From the NCBI RefSeq assembly GCF_030433675.1, contig NZ_JAROCB010000003.1:372001-436000 (forward strand): a stretch of 64,000 nt of DNA, written 5' to 3'. The notes below the pieces were generated by a model. It did not search any database. It was not told where the DNA came from and saw only the letters and a program-made list of their open reading frames with translations. Position numbers and translations under genes: made by a program. Origin of the DNA: Leifsonia virtsii. GTDB taxonomy: Bacteria > Actinomycetota > Actinomycetes > Actinomycetales > Microbacteriaceae. Positions within the stretch are counted from its first letter, which is position 1, and every line of letters starts with the position of its first letter. Shown here in pieces: positions 16,980-24,432 of this stretch.

Positions 16980-17438
16980 TCAGCACGTGCTCGTCCATGA
17001 CCAGTCTTCGTTGCGGGCCTGTTCGAGAACTCGCGCGGCGCTGCCACAAGTAAGGCCGTCCACTGGCGCAGTGCCACGGTGTCGTGGGTCATGCCCTGCG
17101 AGCCACAGTGCCCAAAGCCAGGTCTCGTCGGTGGCGCGCGCCAGCGCCACAAGAACAGATTCGAGGCCGGCGATGATCGAGAGCTCTCCCTGTTCCGCCT
17201 CCGAAGAGTCGAACGTGAACCACGGGTAGATCCGGCACCCGACCGAGTCGCGTAGCTCCAGGATCTCGAGCGACCGGGCGAGGGTATTGATGTCGCTGAC
17301 GGTCAATCGGAGCAGGCGCGCGGCCTGTTCTGCCGTGAGAAACGGCCCTAAGTCCCTTTGCCACTGCTGACTCAGTTGGACCGTCCCCATCACGTCAGTC
17401 ACCGTAGCCTTCCAGTTCCGCAGAATACGAGTTAGCAT
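16980..17438 (-). CDS. ParS/Xre-like helix-turn-helix protein
   Basis: A 152-residue frame opens at ATG 17436-17438, but that codon lies inside the 22-bp palindrome. ATG 17388-17390 (MGTVQLSQQ) is a likelier start. A helix-turn-helix reads PFLTAEQAARLLRLTVSDINTL. The later part (RIYPWFTF, IIAGLESVLVAL, LWALWLAGHD) resembles the Xre/MbcA/ParS toxin-antitoxin associated domain. It shares this layout with the protein at 29163 on the far side of the fluoride genes. No toxin of the RES type is adjacent. Confidence 0.6.
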   Translation of the reverse strand: MLTRILRNWKATVTDVMGTVQLSQQWQRDLGPFLTAEQAARLLRLTVSDINTLARSLEILELRDSVGCRIYPWFTFDSSEAEQGELSIIAGLESVLVALARATDETWLWALWLAGHDPRHRGTAPVDGLTCGSAARVLEQARNEDWSWTSTC

Positions 17439-17457
17439 TGCTGTTGAAACAGCAATG
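17436..17457. promoter_or_regulatory. Palindromic operator with CATTGCTGTT arms
   Basis: Perfect 10-bp arms (CATTGCTGTT and AACAGCAATG) flank a 2-base centre between the divergent ParS-like and XRE genes. Related sequences occur at 18122-18136 (GCTGTTTCTACAGAC) and 28245-28262 (CCATTGATACAGCAATGG), each before another small island gene. This suggests one shared regulator. Confidence 0.6.
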
Positions 17458-17526
17458 CGAAAGGACTCGGGCTGCGCTTCGGCTTGGCTGCGGCGCGAGA
17501 GGGAGGGGATCGTCTACCGTGGTGGC

Positions 17527-17805
17527 ATGGCTCGACCGGTCCAAGTGCGTCCCAACCTCGGACGAGACGGTTGGCCGACTCTGCCGATGACCGATCATCC
17601 CCACGAGGCTGCGCGGCGTTTCGTTCTCAACCTTCGAGAAGCGATGGGCGAGGCAAGCGTTCGCTCCACGGCTATCGGCGCCGAGGTGGATCGAAACTCG
17701 CTGCGCATGGTTCTGGACGGCGAGACGTGGCCGGATGCCAAGCTGGTCGCAAAGCTCGAGCTCCACTTCAAGCGGACCCTTTGGCCTGGCTACTTCGAAG
17801 AGTGA
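17527..17805 (+). CDS. XRE-like helix-turn-helix protein
   Basis: The 92-residue protein has a Cro/XRE-type fold: HEAARRFVLNLREAM, then RSTAIGAEVDRNSLRMVLDG as the helix-turn-helix, then a helix ending LWPGYFEE. ATG 17527 is taken as the start; ATG 17587 (MTDHPHEAARRF) is also possible, and a longer upstream frame would run into the operator. It is the natural candidate to bind the palindrome at 17436-17457. It is convergent with the gene at 17812. Confidence 0.65.
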   Translation: MARPVQVRPNLGRDGWPTLPMTDHPHEAARRFVLNLREAMGEASVRSTAIGAEVDRNSLRMVLDGETWPDAKLVAKLELHFKRTLWPGYFEE

Positions 17806-17811
17806 CATGGC

Positions 17812-18105
17812 TCACTCCGGTTCCTGAATCCGCATGATCGACACGATCGGCGAGGTGGCCTGCCAGAAGTATTCGAAGGCCGACTGCAGCTCGTCGGTGG
17901 GTGGCAGCATGGTCCACAATCCCGAGATGCCCACGGTCCCTTGGATGACGCGGATGAGGCGGTAGGTGCCGTCCGTGAAATCCGGCCGCGATCTCGGCCC
18001 TGGGGTGCGACTCACCGTCCGGTTCTCCAGGTCGAACACATACGTTGAACCGGACTCGGTCGTGACGAGGTACTTCCCCTCGTCCTGGGGGATGGTCTCA
18101 AACAC
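17812..18105 (-). CDS. Small unknown island protein
   Basis: The 97-residue protein begins at GTG 18103-18105, after a clear AAGGAGG ribosome site. It has beta-rich sequence (KYLVTTESGSTYVFDLENRTVSRTPG) and a C-terminal helix; no membrane segment or signal is seen. A GCTGTTTCTACAGAC motif related to the 17436 palindrome lies 17-31 bases upstream. No family is recognised. Confidence 0.65.
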   Translation of the reverse strand: MFETIPQDEGKYLVTTESGSTYVFDLENRTVSRTPGPRSRPDFTDGTYRLIRVIQGTVGISGLWTMLPPTDELQSAFEYFWQATSPIVSIMRIQEPE

Positions 18106-18121
18106 CCCGCCCTCCTTGGCT

Positions 18122-18136
18122 GCTGTTTCTACAGAC
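18122..18136. promoter_or_regulatory. Half-conserved operator motif
   Basis: GCTGTTTCTACAGAC resembles the centre of the palindrome at 17436-17457. It sits before the ribosome site of the 97-residue protein gene. Confidence 0.4.
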
Positions 18137-18191
18137 GGCTGTGACTATAGCCACCCCAGGGTCGGAGCGACAAGACCCGAGGATCGTCGAC

Positions 18192-19034
18192 TCATGCTGA
18201 CCGCAGCAGCTTGAGCGCGTCCGCTTCCTGGCGTGCCGCCACGAATGGCAGGTATCGCGTGAGCGCCTCGAGCGAGTCGACGCCGGCTGCGCGCACCAAT
18301 TCGACCATTGGGGTCGAGGCGCTCATGTGAGTGACGAGCCACGTGGCGCGAAGTCTCTGTGTTTGAACGTGGATTGGACCCGGCTCGCGGGCAACCCAGT
18401 TGGAAATCAGGTTCTTCCCCGCCGCGGATCGGCCCGGCAAGAAGAGGTAGTCGTTCGCGCAGAGGCTCTCCGCATGCGTTCGCAGCCCCCGCTCCCATCG
18501 GCGGAGTACGGGCACGTCGCGAGAGCGCCCAGATGTGATGCGCAGGATCACGGCCCCCGAATTGTCCAGGATGACGTCCTGGGCGCGGATGCGCCCGATC
18601 TCTGTCGCGGACAGCCCGGCGCCGAGGCCCAGCGCGAGCAGGGTGGTGGCGTCGGTTCGACGCGAGCGGTGTTGTCTGCGCGCCCATTCCTTCAGGTGGT
18701 CCTGTTCCTCGCGTGAGTAGGGTGCGGCAGGCGATGAGGGCGACAGTGCTGGCAACCGCTGCGGTGCGAGGGTCTCGGGAAGTGCTACCTCGGCGATGCG
18801 AAGCAGCTGGGACCGGTAGTTGCCTCGAGTTCCCGGGGAGAGGTGAGGCACTCCCGAGTCGACGAACGCGGCGATGTTCCCGCGAGTGAGTACAACCTCG
18901 GGCTGGAGCGGCAGCCCTTGGCGTGAAGACCAAGCGGCCAGAGCGCTGAGCGCTGGCTTGAGCTTTCGGGGTTCGTAGGCGGTTTCCGAACCGTAGGTCA
19001 TAAGGGCAGCTGTGAATGCGGAGATGGATGGCAT
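18192..19034 (-). CDS. Degenerate tyrosine-recombinase-like protein, copy 2
   Basis: The 280-residue protein is a paralogue of the protein at 15747, sharing GTRGNYRSQLLRIAEV, the APYS(R)EE linker and RLRATWLV. The tyrosine-recombinase residues are altered in the same places: Ser142 for the first Arg (GAGLSATEI), Gln226 for His in HxxR, Arg229 kept, Val252 for the second His, and Tyr261 kept (TRYLPFV). It lacks the ~95-residue N-terminal part of copy 1. No ribosome site is clear before the chosen ATG, so the start is uncertain. Confidence 0.6.
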   Translation of the reverse strand: MPSISAFTAALMTYGSETAYEPRKLKPALSALAAWSSRQGLPLQPEVVLTRGNIAAFVDSGVPHLSPGTRGNYRSQLLRIAEVALPETLAPQRLPALSPSSPAAPYSREEQDHLKEWARRQHRSRRTDATTLLALGLGAGLSATEIGRIRAQDVILDNSGAVILRITSGRSRDVPVLRRWERGLRTHAESLCANDYLFLPGRSAAGKNLISNWVAREPGPIHVQTQRLRATWLVTHMSASTPMVELVRAAGVDSLEALTRYLPFVAARQEADALKLLRSA

Positions 19035-19120
19035 GCCACAGCTATGAAGCCAAGTGTGTCACCGGGTGCGAGTTCGTTCGCGCCTGCGGGTGGAGGCGAC
19101 TGCGCAATGTGTCACGGAGG

Positions 19121-20344
19121 CTAAGCGCCGCCCGCTCTCGGGACTTTGAGGAGGATAGACGCTGCGACGGACAAGATCATCCACGCGCCTGCGTACGCGA
19201 ATGCGGTGGCCGGAGAGACTGTCGCGTAAAGCACTCCCGCCACCACCGTCCCGACTATGTTCCCAACGGCCTGGATGCCTCCGACTACCCCGAATCCGCT
19301 ACCCCTGAGTTCATCCGGCAACATCTGAGCGATGAAGGCAGACTCGGCCGTCTCGGCCAGGCCGATGCCTGCTCCTGCGAGCAGAAAGCCCCCGGCGGCG
19401 AACACCCAGTCGACTGAGGCGACGGCGATCAGCCCGTACGCGAAGACGTAAGCGATGGCCCCGGATGCGAACACGCGGCGGGGCCCCACACGGTCTAGCC
19501 AGTACCCGCCGGGGAGAGAAACCAAGGCGGCGACCGCATTGTGTCCTGCGTAGAGCAGGATCGCGAGCGAAGCGGCATGTGCGAACCCGAGTGTCGTGAA
19601 CAGGTCGGTCGCCCGAAGGATCAACAGGGTGGTCGCGAGGTTGCCGCACTCGAAGAGCAGCACGGGCAAAAGCGGCCGCCCGATGCCAGCTCGGCGTAGC
19701 CCCCGAGGGTCCAGACGAATCGGTCGACGCCCGCCAGTATTGTGCGCTTTGGCTTCGCGGGCGGCAACGATGATGGCGACAGCCGCAAGCATTCCGGGAA
19801 TGAACGCGAGCCAGATCGCCGGTCGCAGGCCCAACCACGCGACGAGCACGGCGGCCAGCAGTGGACCGACGACCGCGCCGAGGTTGTCTCCCGCGCGCTC
19901 CAAACCGAATGCGCGCCCGAAAGTGTGCGGTCTGGCGAGGGAGCCCAGAAGCGCGTCCCTGGCTGGGGATCGCACCCCGCGGGCTCCCCACGCCAGTGCC
20001 CTGAGGACTCCCACCTGCCAGACCGCGGTGGCAAACCCGATCGCTGCCGTGGCTGCAGCGGTGACGATGTATCCACCGGTGGCGAGCCTGCGCCGCCGTG
20101 CCGGGTCGTTGGCGAGCGGGCCGCCGATCACCTTCATCGCTCCGGTGAGTGCGTCGCTGACACCCTCGATGAGGCCGAGTGTTGCTGCACTGCCACCGAG
20201 GACCGTGGTGAGGAACGCCGGCACGACGCTCGTCGCGATCTCATGGCCGGCATCGGAGAAGAAGCTGGCCGCACCGATCGAGGCGACACCCGGCGTGAGC
20301 CACTTCGCGTCCTCGTCCTTGCGAGCGTTATGCGGCAATGTCAC
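19121..20344 (-). CDS. MFS transporter
   Basis: This 407-residue, twelve-helix major facilitator has the inter-helix basic motif NDPARRRRLATG and a GGYWLDRVGPRRVF motif between helices 8 and 9. It probably exports a small molecule. The substrate cannot be read from sequence, and it is not a known fluoride exporter type. The start is GTG with GGAGAG upstream. It lies 109 bases after the enolase gene, with a hairpin between, at the end of the fluoride operon, so a link to that operon is likely but unproven. Confidence 0.85.
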   Translation of the reverse strand: MTLPHNARKDEDAKWLTPGVASIGAASFFSDAGHEIATSVVPAFLTTVLGGSAATLGLIEGVSDALTGAMKVIGGPLANDPARRRRLATGGYIVTAAATAAIGFATAVWQVGVLRALAWGARGVRSPARDALLGSLARPHTFGRAFGLERAGDNLGAVVGPLLAAVLVAWLGLRPAIWLAFIPGMLAAVAIIVAAREAKAHNTGGRRPIRLDPRGLRRAGIGRPLLPVLLFECGNLATTLLILRATDLFTTLGFAHAASLAILLYAGHNAVAALVSLPGGYWLDRVGPRRVFASGAIAYVFAYGLIAVASVDWVFAAGGFLLAGAGIGLAETAESAFIAQMLPDELRGSGFGVVGGIQAVGNIVGTVVAGVLYATVSPATAFAYAGAWMILSVAASILLKVPRAGGA

Positions 20345-20361
20345 CGGCTCTCCTTCAACTC

Positions 20362-20403
20362 AAAATCGAGGGGGAGCGCCTCGGTATAAGGGCGCTCCCC
20401 CTC
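20362..20403 (-). terminator. Hairpin between enolase and MFS genes
   Basis: A 13-bp perfect stem (GAGGGGGAGCGCC at 20368-20380 and its complement at 20391-20403) is followed on the minus strand by GATTTTG. It may end or attenuate the fluoride operon before the transporter gene. Confidence 0.6.
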
Positions 20404-20453
20404 TCACTCCCGCGCCGGGTCACGTGGATAACCCGATGTGGGCGGAAGTGTTC

Positions 20454-21830
20454 TCAGGGCTCCAACGCCACCTCGGGTGCGTGGGTTGGAGCCAGCTCGA
20501 GCCCGTAGGGCAGAGACTTGTTGTCCAGCTCGATGTCGAGCAGTCGGTTGTACTTGACGACGCGCTCGCCTCGAGCGGGGGCGCCGGACTTGATCTGCCC
20601 GGTTCCGGTTCCGACGACGAGGTCGGCGATGAAGGCGTCGGTGGTTTCGCCGGAGCGGTGGGAGACCATCGACTGCATGCCGAATCGTCGGGCGGTTGCG
20701 ATGGCGTCCAGTGTGGAGCTGACGGTACCGATCTGATTGGGCTTGATCAGTGCCGCGTTGGAGTAGTGGTTGCGGGCGCCGTCGGAGATTCGCCGCGGGT
20801 CGGTCACGTAGAGGTCGTCGCCGACAAGCTGGGTGCGGGCGCCGACGGCGTCGTAGAGCAGCTTCCATCCGGCGTGATCGTCTTCGGCGAAGCCGTCTTC
20901 GATGGACCGCAGCGGGTAGTCGTCGAGGAGCTTGATGTAGTAGTCGACGAGCTCGTCGCGGCTCAGGAGCCTTCCGGCGATCTTGTACATTCCCTCCCGC
21001 TCGTAGAACCCGTTCGCTGCGGGGTCGATCGCGATGGCAACGTCGTTCAGGCCGGGGGTGTACCCGGCGTCCTGGATGGCTTGCACCAGGAGTTCCATCG
21101 CTTCTTCGGGGCTGGCGATGTCGGGGGCGAAGCCGCCCTCGTCGCCAAGCCCCGCGGTGTGGAAGCGTGCCTTCACCCGGGCGGCGAGAGCGTGATAGAT
21201 CTCTGCGCCGGCCTCGACCGCAGCGGCCTCATCCGCGGCGCCGACGGGGGCGATCATGAACTCCTGGAACTCGAGCGGGTTGGCCGCGTGAGCGCCACCG
21301 TTGAGCACGTTGAAGTGTGGGACGGGGAGTCTCTGCGCGCTGTCGGTGACCCGGGCCAGCCACACATGCAGCGGAACTTCGGAGGCGTGAGCGAACGCCC
21401 GCGCCGCGGCGATGGACACCGCCACCACGGCGTTGGCCCCGAGGCGGGCGAGGTTCTCGGTTCCGTCGAGTGTGCGGAGGGCGTCGTCCAGTTCGCGCAA
21501 TGTCGTCCAGTGGCGGCCCGCAAGCAAGGGCGAGATCTCCGTCTCGACGCCGGCGACCGCGCGGTGAACGCTTCGTCCGGAGTACGAGGGGCCGTCGTCG
21601 CGGAGCTCGACGGCCTCATACGTCCCGGTTGAGGCTCCGGCGGGCGCGGATGCGGAGACCTGCGTGCCATCATGCAGGTGCAGCGTGACCGAGACCGTGG
21701 GGTAGCCGCGGGAGTCGAGGATCTGGCGGGCGGTAACTCGCTCGATCGCGACAGGGTGGCTCTCAGGGTGGCTGATGTAGTGGCCCTGGTGGGCGGCGTC
21801 GATGTGGCCGGTGTAGCCGTGCTCGTGCAT
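20454..21830 (-). CDS. eno: Enolase (fluoride-cassette copy)
   Basis: The 458-residue glycolytic enzyme interconverts 2-phosphoglycerate and phosphoenolpyruvate. Landmarks are ILDSRGYPTV, ASTGTYEAVELRD, FQEFMIAPVGA, GLGDEGGFAP, SIEDGFAEDD, VGDDLYVT, LIKPNQIGT and SHRSGETTDAFIADL, so all metal and catalytic regions are intact. It has about 20 extra N-terminal residues. Enolase is the classic fluoride-inhibited enzyme, and an extra copy in a fluoride-switch operon fits resistance. A variant fluoride aptamer lies directly upstream, with the ribosome site AGGAG in its switching hairpin. Confidence 0.95.
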   Translation of the reverse strand: MHEHGYTGHIDAAHQGHYISHPESHPVAIERVTARQILDSRGYPTVSVTLHLHDGTQVSASAPAGASTGTYEAVELRDDGPSYSGRSVHRAVAGVETEISPLLAGRHWTTLRELDDALRTLDGTENLARLGANAVVAVSIAAARAFAHASEVPLHVWLARVTDSAQRLPVPHFNVLNGGAHAANPLEFQEFMIAPVGAADEAAAVEAGAEIYHALAARVKARFHTAGLGDEGGFAPDIASPEEAMELLVQAIQDAGYTPGLNDVAIAIDPAANGFYEREGMYKIAGRLLSRDELVDYYIKLLDDYPLRSIEDGFAEDDHAGWKLLYDAVGARTQLVGDDLYVTDPRRISDGARNHYSNAALIKPNQIGTVSSTLDAIATARRFGMQSMVSHRSGETTDAFIADLVVGTGTGQIKSGAPARGERVVKYNRLLDIELDNKSLPYGLELAPTHAPEVALEP

Positions 21831-21917
21831 GGTGTCTCCTATCTCCAGGCGTGCGTGATCGCGTGAGATAGGGACTGTTGTCGGCATCGAAGTTGGTGTC
21901 GGCGAGCCCCACCGCCG
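21831..21917 (-). ncRNA. Variant fluoride-type riboswitch before enolase
   Basis: On the minus strand a CGGCG/CGCCG stem closes an 8-base loop GUGGGGCU (21912-21905) that can pair with AGUCCC (21876-21871) as the fluoride-aptamer pseudoknot does. The junction reads CAAC (21880-21877) instead of UGAU. CCUAUCUC then pairs with GAGAUAGG next to the ribosome site, so closing the pseudoknot would free translation. The loop A-to-G and U-to-C changes are shared with the copy at 24161. Confidence 0.7.
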
Positions 21918-21987
21918 AAGCGCCGAAGCGCTGGTTGGGAGTGTGGCACAGAATCGAGATAAACGGAACCACGCGCGGATGGCTTTC

Positions 21988-22368
21988 TCACAAGAGCCAG
22001 CCGATCCACAGGCCGAGCCCCGCGGCGAGCAGCGCGCCGGCGAGCATCCCGACGCTGTTGACCGCCGCAGCACGATACCGGCCCTCCTGCGCGAGGCGGA
22101 CGGTTTCGAAGCTGGCGGTGCTGAATGTGGTGTACCCGCCGAGCAGCCCCACTCCGATCACGGCCCGCCACTCAGGCGCCAACAGCGCGGCGGTGGCGAG
22201 ACCGGTCACGAGTCCGAGGAGGAACGACCCGGAGATGTTGATGATCGTCGTCCCGAGTGGGAACGGAATGGTCACCCGTGACTTCACGAAGCCGTCGACC
22301 ACAAGGCGGCCGGCAGCGCCGACTCCACCGGCGCCGGCGACCGCGAGGGCTAGCAGGAACCCGCTCAT
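21988..22368 (-). CDS. fluC: Fluoride ion channel FluC/CrcB, subunit 2
   Basis: The 126-residue membrane protein has four helices and the CrcB motifs: GVGAAGRLV in helix 1, GTTIINISGSFLLG in helix 2 and GLLGGYTTFSTASFE at the helix 3 break. FluC dimers expel fluoride. Two adjacent dissimilar copies, as here, usually form a heterodimer. Its ATG lies four bases inside the previous fluC gene (overlap 22365-22368). Confidence 0.93.
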   Translation of the reverse strand: MSGFLLALAVAGAGGVGAAGRLVVDGFVKSRVTIPFPLGTTIINISGSFLLGLVTGLATAALLAPEWRAVIGVGLLGGYTTFSTASFETVRLAQEGRYRAAAVNSVGMLAGALLAAGLGLWIGWLL

Positions 22369-22886
22369 CGGGTCCCTCCGGCCGTGCGGCGGTTGATGGC
22401 GGTGCCGACAGCGATCCCGGCCAGTGAGGCGAGCGCGCCGACGAGGAGGGTCGCGACGGCGTACGCGATGCTTCCCCCGATGTTGGAGGCGACGATGAGT
22501 CCATCGGTGTCGACCGCGAAGGAGCTATAGGTGGTGAACCCGCCGAGTATCCCTGTTCCGACGAAGAGTCGCACGACTCGTCGGATGCCTCGGTCCGGCC
22601 CGCGGGAGAGACCGGCGAGGAGCCAGCCCAGCGCGAATGCCCCCACCACGTTGATGGCGAATGTGATCACGGGGATCCCGTCGACGGTCGGAACCGAGAG
22701 CGACAGGAGGTAGCGGATCGTGGTGCCGATGGCGCCGCCACCGAACACGAGGCCGATGTATCTCCAGTGGAGGTGGACAGGGCGTGTCCGTCTCACCGGG
22801 GCATCGTCGGCGACGAGGTCAGGATCGACGGGCATGGTCTGGCTCTCGGTGTTCAGGAGTCGGCTCCTTTCACGACGGGGCACCAT
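22365..22886 (-). CDS. fluC: Fluoride ion channel FluC/CrcB, subunit 1
   Basis: The 173-residue channel has four helices with GGGAIGTTIRYLL, TFAINVVGAFALG and GTGILGGFTTYSSFA. The N-terminal ~40 residues are hydrophilic and longer than usual; ATG 22833-22835 (MPVDPDLV) is a plausible shorter start. The chosen ATG directly follows the phosphoglycerate mutase stop. It pairs with the shorter fluC downstream. Confidence 0.92.
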   Translation of the reverse strand: MVPRRERSRLLNTESQTMPVDPDLVADDAPVRRTRPVHLHWRYIGLVFGGGAIGTTIRYLLSLSVPTVDGIPVITFAINVVGAFALGWLLAGLSRGPDRGIRRVVRLFVGTGILGGFTTYSSFAVDTDGLIVASNIGGSIAYAVATLLVGALASLAGIAVGTAINRRTAGGTR

Positions 22887-23651
22887 TCAGGTGCCCCCTT
22901 GGGCTCGAAGGACATCGGCGGCGTCGGCCGCCGCCTCGGGGTCGAGGTACGTTGCGGACTGGAGCCGGAAGCGGCCGTCCGTTTGCTCGAAACGGCAACG
23001 CAGCGGGTGCCCGGTAGGGATGTTGAGCTGCTCCACCTGCTCGCGCGTCAGCTGCTGCACCACGAACAGCAGTGCCCGGAGGGAGTTGCCGTGCGCGATC
23101 ACCAGCATCGGGCGGTCTGCGCCGAGTCCGGGGATGAGTACATCGTCGAGGAACGGTGTCATCCGGCGTACAACGTCGGCGAGGGACTCTGTGGCTGTGA
23201 GCGCCTCTGCCGGCAACCGATTGAAGGGTGGCCTGCCACGGAGTCGAGCCATATCGGCCTCCGACATGGGCGGTGGCGCGACGTCGTAGGAGCGTCGCCA
23301 CTCCCGGTAGCGTGCCTGGCCCGCGCGTCGCGCGACCTCGGTCTTCGGGAGGCCGGTGAGCGCCCCGTAGTTGCGTTCGTCGAGTCGCCATTCGATTTCG
23401 AGGTGCGGGGGCAGGTCGATGACCGCGCTCATCTCCTCGGCGGTCTGGGTGGTGCGCTGCAGCGCTGAGCACAGCACCCGAGCGGGATGGACGCCGGCCT
23501 CCTGCAGGAGCATCGCGGCGTGGCGCGCTTCGTCCCGCCCGAGTTCGGTGAGCTCCGGGTCCAGGACGCCCGTGAAGAGTCCTCGCGCGTTGGCCGTGCT
23601 CTCACCGTGGCGGAGCAGGTAGACCTCGGCGACCCCTTCCGTCACTCCCAC
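22887..23651 (-). CDS. gpmA: 2,3-bisphosphoglycerate-dependent phosphoglycerate mutase
   Basis: The 254-residue enzyme interconverts 3- and 2-phosphoglycerate, the step before enolase. It has LLRHGESTAN with the phospho-accepting His, the ERNYGALTGLPK motif typical of dPGM, and VIAHGNSLRALL with the second catalytic His. The start is GTG, overlapping the stress-protein stop by ten bases. With enolase in the same operon, the cassette replaces two consecutive fluoride-sensitive glycolytic steps. Confidence 0.92.
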   Translation of the reverse strand: MGVTEGVAEVYLLRHGESTANARGLFTGVLDPELTELGRDEARHAAMLLQEAGVHPARVLCSALQRTTQTAEEMSAVIDLPPHLEIEWRLDERNYGALTGLPKTEVARRAGQARYREWRRSYDVAPPPMSEADMARLRGRPPFNRLPAEALTATESLADVVRRMTPFLDDVLIPGLGADRPMLVIAHGNSLRALLFVVQQLTREQVEQLNIPTGHPLRCRFEQTDGRFRLQSATYLDPEAAADAADVLRAQGGT

Positions 23652-24160
23652 GGCAAGGCTCGGCCGTCGTCGACCGGGGATAGCGGTACGACGAGGACGG
23701 GTCGGTGTTGCCGGTGAGCGAGATGGACAGCGACGGAGGATCGGAAGAACTCGCGCATGCTGGTGCGCAGCCCAGCCTCGTGAGTTCCGACGACGATCAT
23801 CCGGGCGTCGAGCTTCTCCGCAAGGTGGCCGAGGGCACGCGCGGGGTCGCCGGCAAGGGTTCGTGGGCTCCAGGAGACGCCTGTTCCCGAAAGCAGCTTC
23901 TCGATCCGCTGGGTCAGCGCAGGATCGAAGACGTCTTCGTCGAACTCCGGAAGATCGGGGTCGATCGGGACAGAGTGGACGGTGCCGTCGTTGTCTTCAG
24001 CGACGGCATAGCGGTTCGGGTCCACCGTCGCGCAGACCAGATCACATCCCAGGTCCGCGGCCAGGCGCGAGGCGACGATCAGGACGGCGTCCGCGAGATC
24101 CTTCGCCACTCCGACGAGGATGACTCCATGCGGGGGCGGCTCGGGCCTGTGATCGGTCAT
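23642..24160 (-). CDS. Universal stress protein family
   Basis: The 172-residue protein has a UspA-like fold: HGVILVGVAKDLADAV at the N-terminus and MIVVGTHEAGL followed by SSVAVHLAHRQHRPVLVVP at the C-terminus, where the ATP-binding loop lies. Usp proteins are known companions of fluoride riboswitches. It is the first gene of the leftward operon, directly under a variant aptamer whose hairpin covers its ribosome site. Confidence 0.85.
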   Translation of the reverse strand: MTDHRPEPPPHGVILVGVAKDLADAVLIVASRLAADLGCDLVCATVDPNRYAVAEDNDGTVHSVPIDPDLPEFDEDVFDPALTQRIEKLLSGTGVSWSPRTLAGDPARALGHLAEKLDARMIVVGTHEAGLRTSMREFFRSSVAVHLAHRQHRPVLVVPLSPVDDGRALPWE

Positions 24161-24256
24161 CGCGCTCCTATCTCCGGGCGCACGGGCGTGCGCGTCTCAT
24201 GAGATAGGGACCGTTGTCGGCGAGCCGAGGTTGGTTGCGGCGAGCCCCACCACCGC
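24161..24256 (-). ncRNA. Variant fluoride-type riboswitch before the stress-protein operon
   Basis: On the minus strand GCGGUG/CGCCGC closes the loop GUGGGGCU (24250-24243), which can pair with GGUCCC (24212-24207). A UCGG-CUCG-CCGA hairpin and CAAC (24216-24213) fill the junction. CCUAUCUC pairs with GAGAUAGG beside the start codon, with a GCGCACG stem between. Architecture matches the fluoride aptamer, but the bases equal to A6, U38 and U41 of the Thermotoga aptamer are G, C and C. Confidence 0.7.
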
Positions 24257-24323
24257 GACGGCGAACCGTCAGCTCCCATCATGCCAGAAGTCGTCGCAGG
24301 TACAAGTCCGCTGGTAGCGGTGT

Positions 24324-24329
24324 TATGGT
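24324..24329 (+). promoter_or_regulatory. Possible -10 element for the MutS-arm transcript
   Basis: TATGGT lies about 15 bases before the canonical aptamer. No clear -35 hexamer is seen. Confidence 0.3.
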
Positions 24330-24343
24330 TACGGCACGCACCA

Positions 24344-24427
24344 CGGTGATGAGGCTCACCGGCAACCGCGGGTCACCGCTGATGGCTTCTACCTGAATGT
24401 GACGCTGCACGCGTCCAGGTAGAGGAG
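24344..24427 (+). ncRNA. Canonical fluoride riboswitch (crcB motif)
   Basis: The aptamer (24344-24396) has a CGGUG/CACCG stem with loop AUGAGGCU, the AACC joiner, a GCGG/CCGC stem, UGAU (24380-24383) and the pseudoknot strand GGCUUC followed by U. This matches the known fluoride aptamer at each ligand-site base. The platform pairs UCUACCUG with CAGGUAGA, covering AGAGGAG before the ATG at 24433, so fluoride should turn translation on. Confidence 0.92.
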
Positions 24428-24432
24428 CGCCG

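Noticed and set aside
17455-17526. 24-residue N-terminal extension of the XRE protein
   Set aside because: It begins at the end of the operator palindrome and lacks a ribosome site.
24214-24396. 60-residue plus-strand frame
   Set aside because: It covers the riboswitch aptamer and has no gene-like composition.
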